Shown here piece after piece: positions 7,986-15,869 of a stretch of 64,000 bases of DNA. Source of the DNA: Paraburkholderia hiiakae (lineage in GTDB: Bacteria; Pseudomonadota; Gammaproteobacteria; Burkholderiales; Burkholderiaceae); assembly GCF_904848665.1 (NCBI RefSeq), contig NZ_CAJHCQ010000006.1:248001-312000 (forward strand), read 5' to 3'. A program made the translations under genes and the position numbers. The stretch's first letter is position 1. Every line of letters starts with the position of its first letter. A model generated the notes under the pieces. It searched no databases, was not told the origin of the DNA, and was given only the letters and a program-made list of their open reading frames with translations.

Positions 7986-9209
7986 ATGCATGAGAAAGCG
8001 TATGCGGCGGAGTGCGAGGCCGTTGAAATCCACTGCACACAGGCGTCGGAGGCAAGCAAGCGCGGCCGTACGCTATTTGCCCTGTCGCTCGGAAGCTTCT
8101 GTATCGGCACCTCCGAGTTCGCGAGCATGGGCATTCTGCAACTCTTTGCGTCCGACCTCGGTATCAGCATTCCCAGGGCAACCCACGCGGTCACGGCATA
8201 TGCGGTTGGCGTGGTCATCGGCGCACCGGTGATGACGCTGGTGGCGGCGCGGCTGAACCGGCGCACGCTCTTGCTGATCCTGATGGCGATGTTCGTTGTC
8301 GGCAATCTGCTCTCGGCAGCGGCGACCCATATCGCTACGCTCGCCGTTGGCCGGTTCATCAGCGGGCTGCCGCAAGGCGCGTACTTTGGCGCAGGCGCGT
8401 TTGTTGCCTCATATATTGTCGGGCCGGGCGCATCGGGCAAAGCGTTTGCATTCGTAATGGGCGGCCTGACAATAGCGACGATCTTCGGCTCGCCGCTTGC
8501 GACGTTCCTCGGCCAGACGCTCGGCTGGCGCGAAACGTACGTTGCCGTTGGCATGCTTGCCATGCTGGCGCTCGCCGCGCTATGGGCGTGGTTGCCGGTG
8601 AACGAAGCGTTGGATGGCGGGCCGCTGCGGCAGGAGCTTGCCGCGCTGCGCAAGCCGTCGGTCTGGATCATGATGACCGTCGCGGGGCTTGGCGTCGGCA
8701 GCATTTTTGCTGTCTATACGTTTATTGGACCGTTCGTCACTGAGGTTGCATCGTTGAATGCGTCGGCAATTCCGCTTGCTCTGGCGCTCTTTGGCATCGG
8801 CATGACCGTCGGCAATGCCGCGGGTGGGCGCATTGCCGACACGCACGACGCACTGGGCCTGATATTGGGCTTTGGTTCCGCGCTGGCCGTATTGGCGCTG
8901 CTTGGGCTGTTCGGGTCTTCCGTGTGGGTGCTGATGCTGTCGCTCTTTGGCGTAGGCGCGACGATGATGGGCGCCATTCCGACCATCCAGGTCCGGTTGA
9001 CGCGTCTCGCGCCCGAGGCCGCGACCCTGATGGGGGCCATGAACCTCGCGGCGCTGAACGTCGCCAACGCGCTCGGCGCCTGGGCCGGAGGCATGACGAT
9101 CGGCGCGGGCCTGGGCCTGCTTTCTGCCGTTTGGGCGGGATTTGCGCTGACGCTCGCGGGGCTACTGGTTTTCGTCGTCACGCTTTCTCTTGCTCCCCGG
9201 AGCACGTGA
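7986..9209 (+). CDS. Major facilitator superfamily exporter
   Basis: A 407-residue protein with twelve predicted membrane helices. The signature SFCIGTSEFASMGILQL in helix 1, the GVVIGAPVMTLVAARLNRR loop 2-3 motif, and GALPQG-like GLPQGAYFG in helix 5 place it with the sugar/purine-ribonucleoside/drug exporters of the DHA1 type (AraJ/NepI/PbuE-like). It would use the proton gradient to export a small molecule that cannot be specified. A 30-residue hydrophilic extension precedes helix 1. Confidence 0.88.
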   Translation: MHEKAYAAECEAVEIHCTQASEASKRGRTLFALSLGSFCIGTSEFASMGILQLFASDLGISIPRATHAVTAYAVGVVIGAPVMTLVAARLNRRTLLLILMAMFVVGNLLSAAATHIATLAVGRFISGLPQGAYFGAGAFVASYIVGPGASGKAFAFVMGGLTIATIFGSPLATFLGQTLGWRETYVAVGMLAMLALAALWAWLPVNEALDGGPLRQELAALRKPSVWIMMTVAGLGVGSIFAVYTFIGPFVTEVASLNASAIPLALALFGIGMTVGNAAGGRIADTHDALGLILGFGSALAVLALLGLFGSSVWVLMLSLFGVGATMMGAIPTIQVRLTRLAPEAATLMGAMNLAALNVANALGAWAGGMTIGAGLGLLSAVWAGFALTLAGLLVFVVTLSLAPRST

Positions 9210-9232
9210 GTGGCGAACGCAGTACGAATGCC

Positions 9233-9625
9233 TCATTGACCTGCGTTTGAAGCTCCCGTTTTATCGAGCGCACGTTGAACGCTTCTCTGCATGACATTGA
9301 AATCCGCGGGCTTGGTCAGGTAAGCCAGTGCGCCATTGGCGCGCGCCAGCGCTTCATCGTGTGCAGTGGGAAAGCCGGTCAGGAAGATGGTTGGCGGGGC
9401 ACAGCCGTTCGACACGAGATGCGCAAGCATTTCTATGCCCGACATGCCCGGCATGGTGACGTCGCTGATGAGGCAATGCGTTTGCCCAATGACGCCCGAG
9501 CCCAGAAACGCCGCAGCAGATTCGAACGTCAGGACGTTCCAGCCCATCGACCGGATGACGCTAGCCGTTGCCATCCGCATGGATTCGTCGTCTTCGACTA
9601 TCGAAACAAGGGCGACAGAAGTCAC
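9233..9625 (-). CDS. Single-domain response regulator (FixJ-type receiver, no output domain)
   Basis: About 130 residues forming one receiver domain: acidic pair EDD, phosphoacceptor Asp in CLISDVTMPGMSG, Thr in FLTGFP, and Lys in LTKPADF. No DNA-binding domain follows. GTG at 9625 was chosen because it aligns with the start of the close paralogue at 32769 and has AGGTGG upstream. It is divergent from the FixJ-type regulator at 9832, with an ATAC-N4-GTAT palindrome between them. Such stand-alone receivers usually act as phosphate shuttles or sinks for hybrid or trifunctional kinases; that role is inferred. Confidence 0.87.
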   Translation of the reverse strand: MTSVALVSIVEDDESMRMATASVIRSMGWNVLTFESAAAFLGSGVIGQTHCLISDVTMPGMSGIEMLAHLVSNGCAPPTIFLTGFPTAHDEALARANGALAYLTKPADFNVMQRSVQRALDKTGASNAGQ

Positions 9626-9694
9626 ACGAACCACCTAACGGGAAAACTGAAAAGGTCTTCCCTAGATTAGCCAAACAAAATACTTTCTATAACC

Positions 9695-9706
9695 ATACGT
9701 TCGTAT
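9695..9706. promoter_or_regulatory. ATACGTTCGTAT inverted repeat in divergent promoter
   Basis: Arms ATACG/CGTAT around TT. It is centred 75 bases before the start of the single-domain regulator and 131 bases before the FixJ-type gene. A related half site, CATACGAACGG, lies at 9792-9802. The same palindrome type recurs at 15522, 24715, 32223, 32869 and 33126. Confidence 0.6.
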
Positions 9707-9831
9707 AATGCCGCAGCGTTGTGCGGGCGATTGACGGTGATGGCGCTGCTACAATGAAATCCGGGCAGGAGTCGTCAACCTTAATCGGTTTCATACGAAC
9801 GGAGCGGCTCGCGACGCCTAAAGGAAGCCGG

Positions 9832-10512
9832 ATGACAATCATGGCCTGTTCGACTACATCGGTTAGCAGCGGTACGGCTGGGCCGTCCGTTGTCTATGTC
9901 ATCGACGACGACGAGGAGATGAGGTCGGCGCTAGGTGGCCTGCTTCGATCGGTCGGACATCGGGTAGAACTGTTCGATTCCCCGCACGCGTTTGTGAACT
10001 TCGTACGCGAAGACATTCCAAGCTGCCTGATTCTGGACGTGAGATTGCAGGGAGAAAATGGGCTTGCGTTCCAGCGCTCGGTCGTGAAAATCGCGCCGCA
10101 TATCCCCATTCTTTTTATTTCCGGGTACGCCGACGTCGAAATGTCGGTCAAAGCGATGAAAGCGGGCGCAGTGGATTTTTTCACGAAACCGTTTCGCGAG
10201 CAGGACATGCTCGACGCCGTAGCGGAAGCACTCGTGCGCGACGCGGCGCGCCTGTCGTCGGACTCCGCGCTCGCCGAACTGCGCCAGCGCTTCGAAGCGC
10301 TGACACCGAAGGAGCACGAAGTATTGGAATTCGTGCTCGCTGGCCTGCTGAACAAACAAATCGCTGAGGAAATGCATGTCAGCGAAATTACCGTCAAACT
10401 GCATCGCGGGCAGGTCATGCGCAAGCTGGGCATTCATTCGGTTGTCGATCTCGTCCGCCAGGCGCAGATGGTGGGCGTTGAACCTCGCACGCCAGCGCGC
10501 CGTCGTTCATAG
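9832..10512 (+). CDS. FixJ/NarL-family response regulator
   Basis: A 226-residue protein. The receiver domain (about 19-135) has IDDDEE, phosphoacceptor Asp69 in CLILDVRL, and FFTKPF. The C-terminal LuxR-type helix-turn-helix (about 155-215) contains LTPKEHEVLEFVLAGLLNKQIAEEM and SEITVKLHRGQVMRKLG. AAAGGAAG precedes the ATG. It is predicted to be a phosphorylation-dependent transcription activator in the cytoplasm. No cognate histidine kinase is adjacent; the orphan kinases at 43606 or 57835-64000 are candidates. It is a sister of the protein at 12300. Confidence 0.92.
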   Translation: MTIMACSTTSVSSGTAGPSVVYVIDDDEEMRSALGGLLRSVGHRVELFDSPHAFVNFVREDIPSCLILDVRLQGENGLAFQRSVVKIAPHIPILFISGYADVEMSVKAMKAGAVDFFTKPFREQDMLDAVAEALVRDAARLSSDSALAELRQRFEALTPKEHEVLEFVLAGLLNKQIAEEMHVSEITVKLHRGQVMRKLGIHSVVDLVRQAQMVGVEPRTPARRRS

Positions 10513-10528
10513 CACGGTATCTGTTCGT

Positions 10529-10552
10529 CAATCGCATTTGCAAACGCGATTG
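10529..10552. repeat. 7-bp inverted repeat after the FixJ-type gene
   Basis: CAATCGC and GCGATTG surround a 10-base loop, 16 bases after the stop codon. No run of T follows, so it is at best a weak or Rho-assisted 3' end, or an mRNA-stabilising hairpin. Confidence 0.4.
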
Positions 10553-10704
10553 TCGTCCGCCGACCCTAAACCAAAGTATTAGGCAGCAGTGTTTTCCATG
10601 CCGCGCGGCGACCGCTTGTATGGCTGGTCGCGCGATCAACGCCGCGGTATCGTTAAAACGACGATCCAGACTGCCTCGCGGCGTTGACGCATACGGGAGA
10701 ACAC

Positions 10705-11721
10705 ATGAGTATTCGAACCAGTTTGCTGAACGGTACATTGGGTTTTGGCACCGCTCCTCTTGGAAACATGTTTCGCAATATTCCCGAGGACGAAGCGCTG
10801 CAGACCGTCGACTCGGCGTGGCAGCAGGGCGTGCGCTATTTCGACACCGCGCCGTTCTATGGCGCTGGACTCGCGGAGCTTCGACTTGGTGAAGTGCTGT
10901 CGAAGTACAAACGCGATGACTATGTTCTCAGCACCAAGGTTGGGCGGCTCATTCTCGATGAAGTCGAAACCGGCAATCGCGACTTCGGCGAGAAAGGCGG
11001 TCTGTTCGAGTTTGGTCGGCCGAACAAGATTCGCTACGACTACTCCGAGAGCGGCACCTTGAAATCGCTTGAAGACAGTATGAAGCGGCTTAAGGTCGAT
11101 CGCATCGATTTCGTGTGGGTCCATGATATCGCCCAGGACTTTCACGGCGACGCGTGGCTCAAAGAGTACGAATTGGCCCGCACCGGGGCATTTCGCGCCT
11201 TGTCGAAGCTACTCGACGAGGGCGTAATCAAGGGCTGGGGGCTCGGCGTGAATCGCGTCGAGCCGATCGAACTGACGCTGGGTCTCGAAGAGGCGAAGCC
11301 CAACGGCATGCTGCTCGCGGGCCGCTATTCGCTCCTCGATCACGAAGTCGCGCTGCAGCGTTTGATGCCGGCGGCGCTTGCGAAAGGGGTCGATATCGTT
11401 GTTGGCGGGCCGTACAGCTCGGGCGTGCTGGCGGGTGGTGCGCACTTCGAATATCAGAAGGCATCACCGGAAATTCTCGCACGGGTAGCGCGCATTCGAG
11501 CGCTTGCGCAACGCTATGAAATCCCGATCAAGGCCGCGGCCTTGCAGTTCGTTCTCGCGCACCCGGCCACGGCCGCGGTCATTCCGGGCGCGAGCAAGCC
11601 CGAGCGTATCGCGGAGGACGTCGCCGCATTGAAAGCGCCCATACCGGCTGAGTTCTGGCGGGCAATGCGCGAAGAGGCGCTGGTGTCGCCGTTGGCCCCA
11701 TTACCCATAGACAACGAATAG
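10705..11721 (+). CDS. Aldo/keto reductase
   Basis: A 338-residue protein with the (beta/alpha)8 aldo-keto reductase pattern. The catalytic tetrad is visible: Asp and Tyr in RYFDTAPFYGAGLAE, Lys in STKVG, and His in VWVHD. The C-terminal cofactor-binding motif VIPGASKPERIAED is also present. The overall sequence resembles D-threo-aldose/L-fucose dehydrogenase and pyridoxal dehydrogenase members rather than tas-like ones. It would act on an aldose or aldehyde with NAD(P) in the cytoplasm. GGGAGA precedes the ATG. The SRPBCC gene follows after 8 bases, so the two are probably one operon. Confidence 0.88.
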   Translation: MSIRTSLLNGTLGFGTAPLGNMFRNIPEDEALQTVDSAWQQGVRYFDTAPFYGAGLAELRLGEVLSKYKRDDYVLSTKVGRLILDEVETGNRDFGEKGGLFEFGRPNKIRYDYSESGTLKSLEDSMKRLKVDRIDFVWVHDIAQDFHGDAWLKEYELARTGAFRALSKLLDEGVIKGWGLGVNRVEPIELTLGLEEAKPNGMLLAGRYSLLDHEVALQRLMPAALAKGVDIVVGGPYSSGVLAGGAHFEYQKASPEILARVARIRALAQRYEIPIKAAALQFVLAHPATAAVIPGASKPERIAEDVAALKAPIPAEFWRAMREEALVSPLAPLPIDNE

Positions 11722-11729
11722 GGGGCGTC

Positions 11730-12149
11730 ATGGCGGAAGCCTCCGCGAGTCTCGATGTCCCGCTGCCCGCCTCGACGGTCTGGGATTTGATCGGCGGATT
11801 CGGTTCCTTACCCGATTGGTTGCCCTATATTCCGAAAAGTGAATTGACCGATGGCGGCCGCGTGCGCCACCTCGCGAATCCCAATGGCGACGCGATCGTC
11901 GAGCGGCTGCTGTCGTTCGACGAAGGCGCGCGCAACTACAGCTACGCAATCTTGAGTGCGCCGTTCCCCGTAGTCGATTATGTCGCGACGCTGAGCGTAG
12001 TGGACACGGGCGCAACGGCGTGCCGTGTCGAATGGTCTGGAAAGTTCACGCCGGTTGGTGTAACTGCACAGGAAGCGGCCAGCCTCTTCAAGAAAATCTA
12101 TGAAACCGGGCTTGGTGCGCTCGACGCGAAACTGGCAAATCTGATCTGA
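11730..12149 (+). CDS. SRPBCC (polyketide cyclase/START-like) family protein
   Basis: A 139-residue protein. It has PASTVWDLIGGFGSLPDWLPYIP at the N-terminus, the RVRHL and VERLL strands, and a long C-terminal helix (AASLFKKIYETGLGALDAKLANL), the usual single START-like domain forming a hydrophobic ligand cavity. Such proteins bind or transform small lipophilic molecules; the ligand is unknown. Its start is 8 bases after the aldo/keto reductase stop. Confidence 0.82.
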   Translation: MAEASASLDVPLPASTVWDLIGGFGSLPDWLPYIPKSELTDGGRVRHLANPNGDAIVERLLSFDEGARNYSYAILSAPFPVVDYVATLSVVDTGATACRVEWSGKFTPVGVTAQEAASLFKKIYETGLGALDAKLANLI

Positions 12150-12299
12150 TGCTAAGACGTTTTCCAAATGCGTTTCGTCATATAGATATGCGCGATTCCA
12201 GATCATTCGGACGTCGCTGAATTAACAGTGCGTGTCGCATTGCCTGGCAGCGATAGCACAGGTGTATATTGGTTGTGTCGAATCCTTTGGGGCACGTCC

Positions 12300-12980
12300 G
12301 TGAACGACAAGCATGCCGTTACCCTCAGCGGTGAGGCGCCGACCGTCTTCCTCGTCGACGACGACGACGATGTCAGGGAGTCATTGGAGCAGTTGCTAAG
12401 GTCGGTGGGAATGAAGGCGAGCGCGTTCTCGCGCGGCGAGGCGTTGATCGACGCGTTCGAAGGCGGAACCATTCGCAGCCCCGCGTGCATCGTGCTGGAC
12501 GTGCGTCTTCGCGGCGCGAGCGGACTGATGGTGCAGCGCGCGCTTTCGCAGCGAGGCATTGCGCACCCCATCATTTTCATTACTGGTCACGGCGATATCG
12601 TGATGACGGTGAAGGCCATGAAGGCCGGGGCGGTGAATTTCCTCACCAAACCGGTTCGCGACCAGGACCTGCTCGAAGCGATCGCGGAGGCTGTCGACCT
12701 CGATCGAAGACGCATGGCGGATGTTGCCGCGGCGCAGGACATCCGGAGCCGCTGGCTCGAATTGACGCCGCGGCAGCGGCAAGTCATGCATTTCGTTGCC
12801 TGCGGTGCGTCGAATCGCGAAATTGCCGACGAATTGGGCATTACTGAGATCACCGTGAAGATCTACCGCGGCGAAGGCATGCGGCGGCTTGGGACCAAGA
12901 CCCTCAGTGAATTTCTCTCGAAGGCCGAAATACTCGGCATTGTCGACGGTACGGTACACGATTTGCTCAACGCTAATTGA
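12300..12980 (+). CDS. FixJ/NarL-family response regulator
   Basis: A 226-residue protein if translation begins at GTG 12300; an upstream GTG in frame at 12228 is less likely. The receiver has VDDDDD, phosphoacceptor Asp67 in CIVLDVRL, Thr in FITGHGD and LTKPV. The LuxR-type helix-turn-helix has LTPRQRQVMHFVACGASNREIADELG and TEITVKIYRGEGMRRLG. It has the same length and architecture as the protein at 9832 and is clearly a paralogue. The 3' end overlaps the convergent secreted-protein gene by 8 bases. No kinase is adjacent. Confidence 0.9.
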   Translation: MNDKHAVTLSGEAPTVFLVDDDDDVRESLEQLLRSVGMKASAFSRGEALIDAFEGGTIRSPACIVLDVRLRGASGLMVQRALSQRGIAHPIIFITGHGDIVMTVKAMKAGAVNFLTKPVRDQDLLEAIAEAVDLDRRRMADVAAAQDIRSRWLELTPRQRQVMHFVACGASNREIADELGITEITVKIYRGEGMRRLGTKTLSEFLSKAEILGIVDGTVHDLLNAN

Positions 12981-13227
12981 CGGGGGCGACCGGCGCGCGC
13001 AGCGTCTCATCGCCTGGCGGGAATCGGACTGATTCTGTCGCGTTCGTGTCCTTTCTGGGCGTGCGCTCGCTTGCCGCATGCCGATCGTGCCAGCAGCGCA
13101 GTGCGCACGTGTTGGGATCCGGCCGATAAAACGGTGCGGGTCCGTAACCGCTTGCCCACGTGGATGTCGCAGTAACAGTGACCGATATTGCCGCGAGCAA
13201 TGCCGAAACAGCGAACGTGATCTTCAT
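12973..13227 (-). CDS. Small exported protein of unknown function
   Basis: An 84-residue protein with a signal peptide (MKITFAVSALLAAISVTVTA, cleavage likely after TWA). The short mature part is Pro/Arg-rich and contains two cysteines (CALRC). An alternative start six codons upstream (13245) cannot be excluded, and the ribosome site is weak. No family was recognised. It shares an 8-base tail-to-tail overlap with the FixJ-type gene. Confidence 0.6.
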   Translation of the reverse strand: MKITFAVSALLAAISVTVTATSTWASGYGPAPFYRPDPNTCALRCWHDRHAASERTPRKDTNATESVRFPPGDETLRAPVAPVN

Positions 13228-13356
13228 GATTCGAGCCTGATCCATTCCCCTTTGTACGCAGATTGGGCGGCGCGTACGGCAATATGAACCTTTCGGCCGC
13301 CCATTCAACCTGCGGGCGAATTCACGCCGCGCGCGGCGCGAGTGATGCCCGTGACC

Positions 13357-13707
13357 TTAGTGCCCGGCCTCGCGCATGCGCACGTTGTTGGTCACACTCG
13401 ACACGCCCGCGACACCGGCGGCGCTGGTGCCGGCAAGCGCGATCTGATCCTCGTCTGGCACGGTTCCGTCCAGCGTGATCTTTCCACCGCGGGCGACGAC
13501 CGTGATACCCGCGGCGTCGAGATCCTTGGTCTTGGTGAGTGCGTGTCTCACCTGGGATTCGAGCTTGCGATTCTGCGCCCGAATCTCCTTTTTACTGGGG
13601 GTTGCCGATGTGGCCGCCGACGTGTCGGTTTGAGCAAATGACGGGGCGATAGCGAAAGCGGAGGTCACCGTCAATGCCACGATGGGCAAAAGTGTGCGTA
13701 AGAACAT
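13357..13707 (-). CDS. Periplasmic BON-domain protein
   Basis: A 116-residue protein with a signal peptide (MFLRTLLPIVALTVTSAFAIAPSFAQ) and one BON domain near residues 48-112 (VRHALTKTKDLDAAGITVVARGGKITLDGTVPDEDQ, then AAGVAGVSSVTNNVRM). BON domains occur in OsmY-like periplasmic proteins and are thought to bind envelope or phospholipid surfaces. AAGGAG precedes the start. A second BON protein is at 51150. Confidence 0.85.
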   Translation of the reverse strand: MFLRTLLPIVALTVTSAFAIAPSFAQTDTSAATSATPSKKEIRAQNRKLESQVRHALTKTKDLDAAGITVVARGGKITLDGTVPDEDQIALAGTSAAGVAGVSSVTNNVRMREAGH

Positions 13708-14080
13708 CGCTGTACTCCTTGGAGGAAAGAGGTTTTTCCCTTGCTGTGAATGGCGTATTCACGTCGCCCTCGAGTGCATTTTCAGCCCATTTCGTTCCCC
13801 ATGTCTTTCTGAATCGCACCGGATTTTAATCGGCCATAGCTGGAAAATAGGGTCCAGGCGCGAATACCGGGTTTGTTTGACCAGGGCACTACGACGCTTT
13901 ACCACTTTTAACTTCCTGTTCATGTGCGCGAGTGGCATATTGGACTTGACTCTCGGAGTTTAGTTGATCGTTTGGTGTTCACCAGGCGGTTACGATCCTT
14001 CGACCTGGAAGACTCACCTTGCAGTCGCGACGTGGCTGGGTATTCAAACTATTCGACACGCAGGCGGGAGAGGCAGATTA
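13708..14080. other. Divergent intergenic region
   Basis: About 370 bases between the BON gene and the enoyl-CoA hydratase gene. It has a GTGAAT-N5-ATTCAC inverted repeat at 13746-13762, about 40 bases upstream of the BON start, possibly an operator. Local AT content is raised near 13810-13930. No convincing gene. Confidence 0.45.
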
Positions 14081-14863
14081 ATGATCCAGATCGTTCATCC
14101 AGCACAAGTCTTGCTCAGCAAACTTGACGGCTTTCGCGTGGAATTCAAGGAATCGAGTTCGCGTGCCGACATTGTGCTGGACCGCCCGCCGCTCAATCTC
14201 GTGACCCTGGAGCAACGCGAGCAGTTGCGCGTCGTGTTCGAGGCGCTGGACGAAGACCGCCGAGTTCGCGTGATCGTGATTCGCTCGGCGGGCGAACACT
14301 TTTCAGGGGGCGGCGATATCAGCGGGCTGGTGGAATCCTCGGCGGAGCGCGTTTCCCGGCTGGCCTGGAGCGTGTCTGCGCCCGCGCGCTGTGGCAAGCC
14401 CGTGATCGCGGCAAATCGCGGCTACTGTTTTGGAGTGGGCTTCGAGTTGTCGTTGGCGTGTGATTTCCGCCTGGCGACGGAAACGACGCTCTATGCGTTG
14501 TCAGAGCGGCGGCATGGCCAGCTGCCCGGATCGGGCGGCTCGGCGCGGCTGCAGAAAATGGTCGGAACGGGCCGAACCAAGGACATTGTGATGCGTTCGC
14601 GGCAGATTCCCGGGCCCCAGGCCTACGATTGGGGCATTGCGACCGAGTTCGTGCCCGATAGCGATCTGGAAAGCGCGACCGACGAGATGGTGGGTGAGCT
14701 CCTCGCGTTCTCGCCGGCGGCTCAGCGCGCGGCAAAGCGGCTGCTCAACGACATGGAGGACACGTCCTTGTCGATCGGCATAGAGATGGAAGGCCATGTC
14801 AACGGCAGGCTGCACAATCCGGATGACTACCGGCGACACCTGGAAGCGCTCGGCGAGAAGTGA
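14081..14863 (+). CDS. Enoyl-CoA hydratase/isomerase family protein
   Basis: A 260-residue crotonase-fold protein. The oxyanion-hole motif HFSGGGDISG, the GYCFGVGFELSLACDFRLA segment and the SERRHGQLPGSGGSARL segment, holding one family catalytic Glu position, are visible. It would hydrate or isomerise an acyl-CoA in the cytoplasm. The sequence does not show which chain or ring it prefers. The start at 14081 has GGGAGAGG upstream. The neighbouring ABM-domain gene 40 bases downstream suggests a small degradative operon. Confidence 0.87.
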   Translation: MIQIVHPAQVLLSKLDGFRVEFKESSSRADIVLDRPPLNLVTLEQREQLRVVFEALDEDRRVRVIVIRSAGEHFSGGGDISGLVESSAERVSRLAWSVSAPARCGKPVIAANRGYCFGVGFELSLACDFRLATETTLYALSERRHGQLPGSGGSARLQKMVGTGRTKDIVMRSRQIPGPQAYDWGIATEFVPDSDLESATDEMVGELLAFSPAAQRAAKRLLNDMEDTSLSIGIEMEGHVNGRLHNPDDYRRHLEALGEK

Positions 14864-14903
14864 CCGACCTGGCTACCTTGCGCAATCATCGTTGGGGGAG
14901 CAA

Positions 14904-15203
14904 ATGAATATCAGCGTCTTTGCAAGTATTGTCCCCAAGCCTGAGCATGTGAGCGATGTAGAGGCCGAGCTGCTCAAGATGGTGAGCGCGTCGCGCCAGG
15001 AGCCTGGCAACCTGCGCTATGACCTTTACCGGATTTCGGAAGGGCCAGCCAGCTTCCATTTGTTCGAGACCTACGACGGTCCTGCAGCAATGGATGCCCA
15101 CCGTGGTAGCGCGCACTATCAGGACTATCGGGCCAAGGTTGCGAGCTGGCTCGTGGCCCCGCCCGAGGTCAAGGTGTTGGCTGCCCTCGAAGCAGGCGGG
15201 TGA
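14904..15203 (+). CDS. ABM-domain protein (putative quinol/antibiotic-biosynthesis-type monooxygenase)
   Basis: A 99-residue single-domain ferredoxin-like protein. The PGNLRYDLYRISEGPASFHLFETYDGPAAMDAHRGSAHYQDY region is the usual signature of the ABM/YgiN family, dimeric cofactor-free monooxygenases or isomerases of quinols. GGGGGAG precedes the ATG. It follows the enoyl-CoA hydratase gene on the same strand. Enzymatic activity is inferred from the family only. Confidence 0.85.
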   Translation: MNISVFASIVPKPEHVSDVEAELLKMVSASRQEPGNLRYDLYRISEGPASFHLFETYDGPAAMDAHRGSAHYQDYRAKVASWLVAPPEVKVLAALEAGG

Positions 15204-15668
15204 ACACGTCGCCTGCGCTTACCTGCTTTCAAAAAGGTCTCTGAAGCGCGCGGCCGCGGCGTGGCATCGCCGACGCAATGGTCGCTTCGATGTTCCATCC
15301 ACCCTCGACCCGATCGGTACTCGAAATGCGGACCGTGACCGGCCTATTGTCTGCTACGCCTCGCGAACCGCATCGAATACTTCAATCGGAAATCTCACTC
15401 GGTTTTCGAGCGAACCGCCAAACTCACTGTCGCGACGCCTGGAAAGCGGCGAGAAACCGATTTTCGACAGAGCGGGGGCGACCTTGGTTCATATCGGCCG
15501 CCGCGCTCCACGACCCTTCCCATACGAACGTATAGTGCCCGCACTGAGAGGAGGCAACTCCGTATGCCATGGTAGCGTGGACTTGCCCGAAGCGGACGAC
15601 TACCCTGAAATCGTCGCGAGAGATTCCTTCAAGTGACTCGCGCGGCGGATTTTCTGGAGTTAGTGAAA
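15204..15668. other. Intergenic region upstream of small ORF
   Basis: About 465 bases with no convincing long gene; the open frames crossing it are Arg/Ser-rich and lack ribosome sites. It carries the ATACGAACGTAT palindrome at 15522-15533, listed separately. Confidence 0.5.
15522..15533. promoter_or_regulatory. ATACGAACGTAT inverted repeat
   Basis: Perfect ATACG/CGTAT arms around AA, followed by AG. It is centred about 141 bases upstream of the 46-codon ORF at 15669. It is one of six related palindromes in the window and differs from the one at 9695 only in the central two bases. Confidence 0.6.
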
Positions 15669-15809
15669 ATGCATCAGTCCGAGCAGGTGACTTTACACAA
15701 CTGGATCATCGTTTGCAGCGATGCGTATATGGAATTTACCTTCGTCCCGTGGCTTGGCCGAAATGTTTATCGGCGCACGGTCGATTATCGGGACGTCTGT
15801 CTGCAATAA
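15669..15809 (+). CDS. Small 46-residue protein, unknown
   Basis: The frame from ATG 15669 to TAA 15807-15809 encodes 46 residues with balanced composition, including HNWIIVCSDAY and FTFVPWLGRNVYRR. CTGGAG lies about 10 bases upstream. It is too short for most gene callers. The reasons to list it are the ribosome site, the non-random composition (few Arg-rich shadow features) and the conserved palindrome upstream. No family was recognised, and it may be a chance frame. Confidence 0.4.
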   Translation: MHQSEQVTLHNWIIVCSDAYMEFTFVPWLGRNVYRRTVDYRDVCLQ

Positions 15810-15869
15810 CAGATGTCCTTGCCGCGCAAGGGGTTCGACAAGTTGCAGCACGCTCAGCAACGTCTCCCA

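Noticed and set aside
10529..10552. Intrinsic terminator after the FixJ-type gene
   Set aside because: The hairpin is good but there is no T-run after it, so it was listed as a repeat only.
15019..15636. 205-codon open frame after the ABM gene
   Set aside because: It overlaps the ABM gene in another frame, is Arg/Pro/Ser-rich and has no ribosome site; a typical shadow frame in GC-rich DNA.
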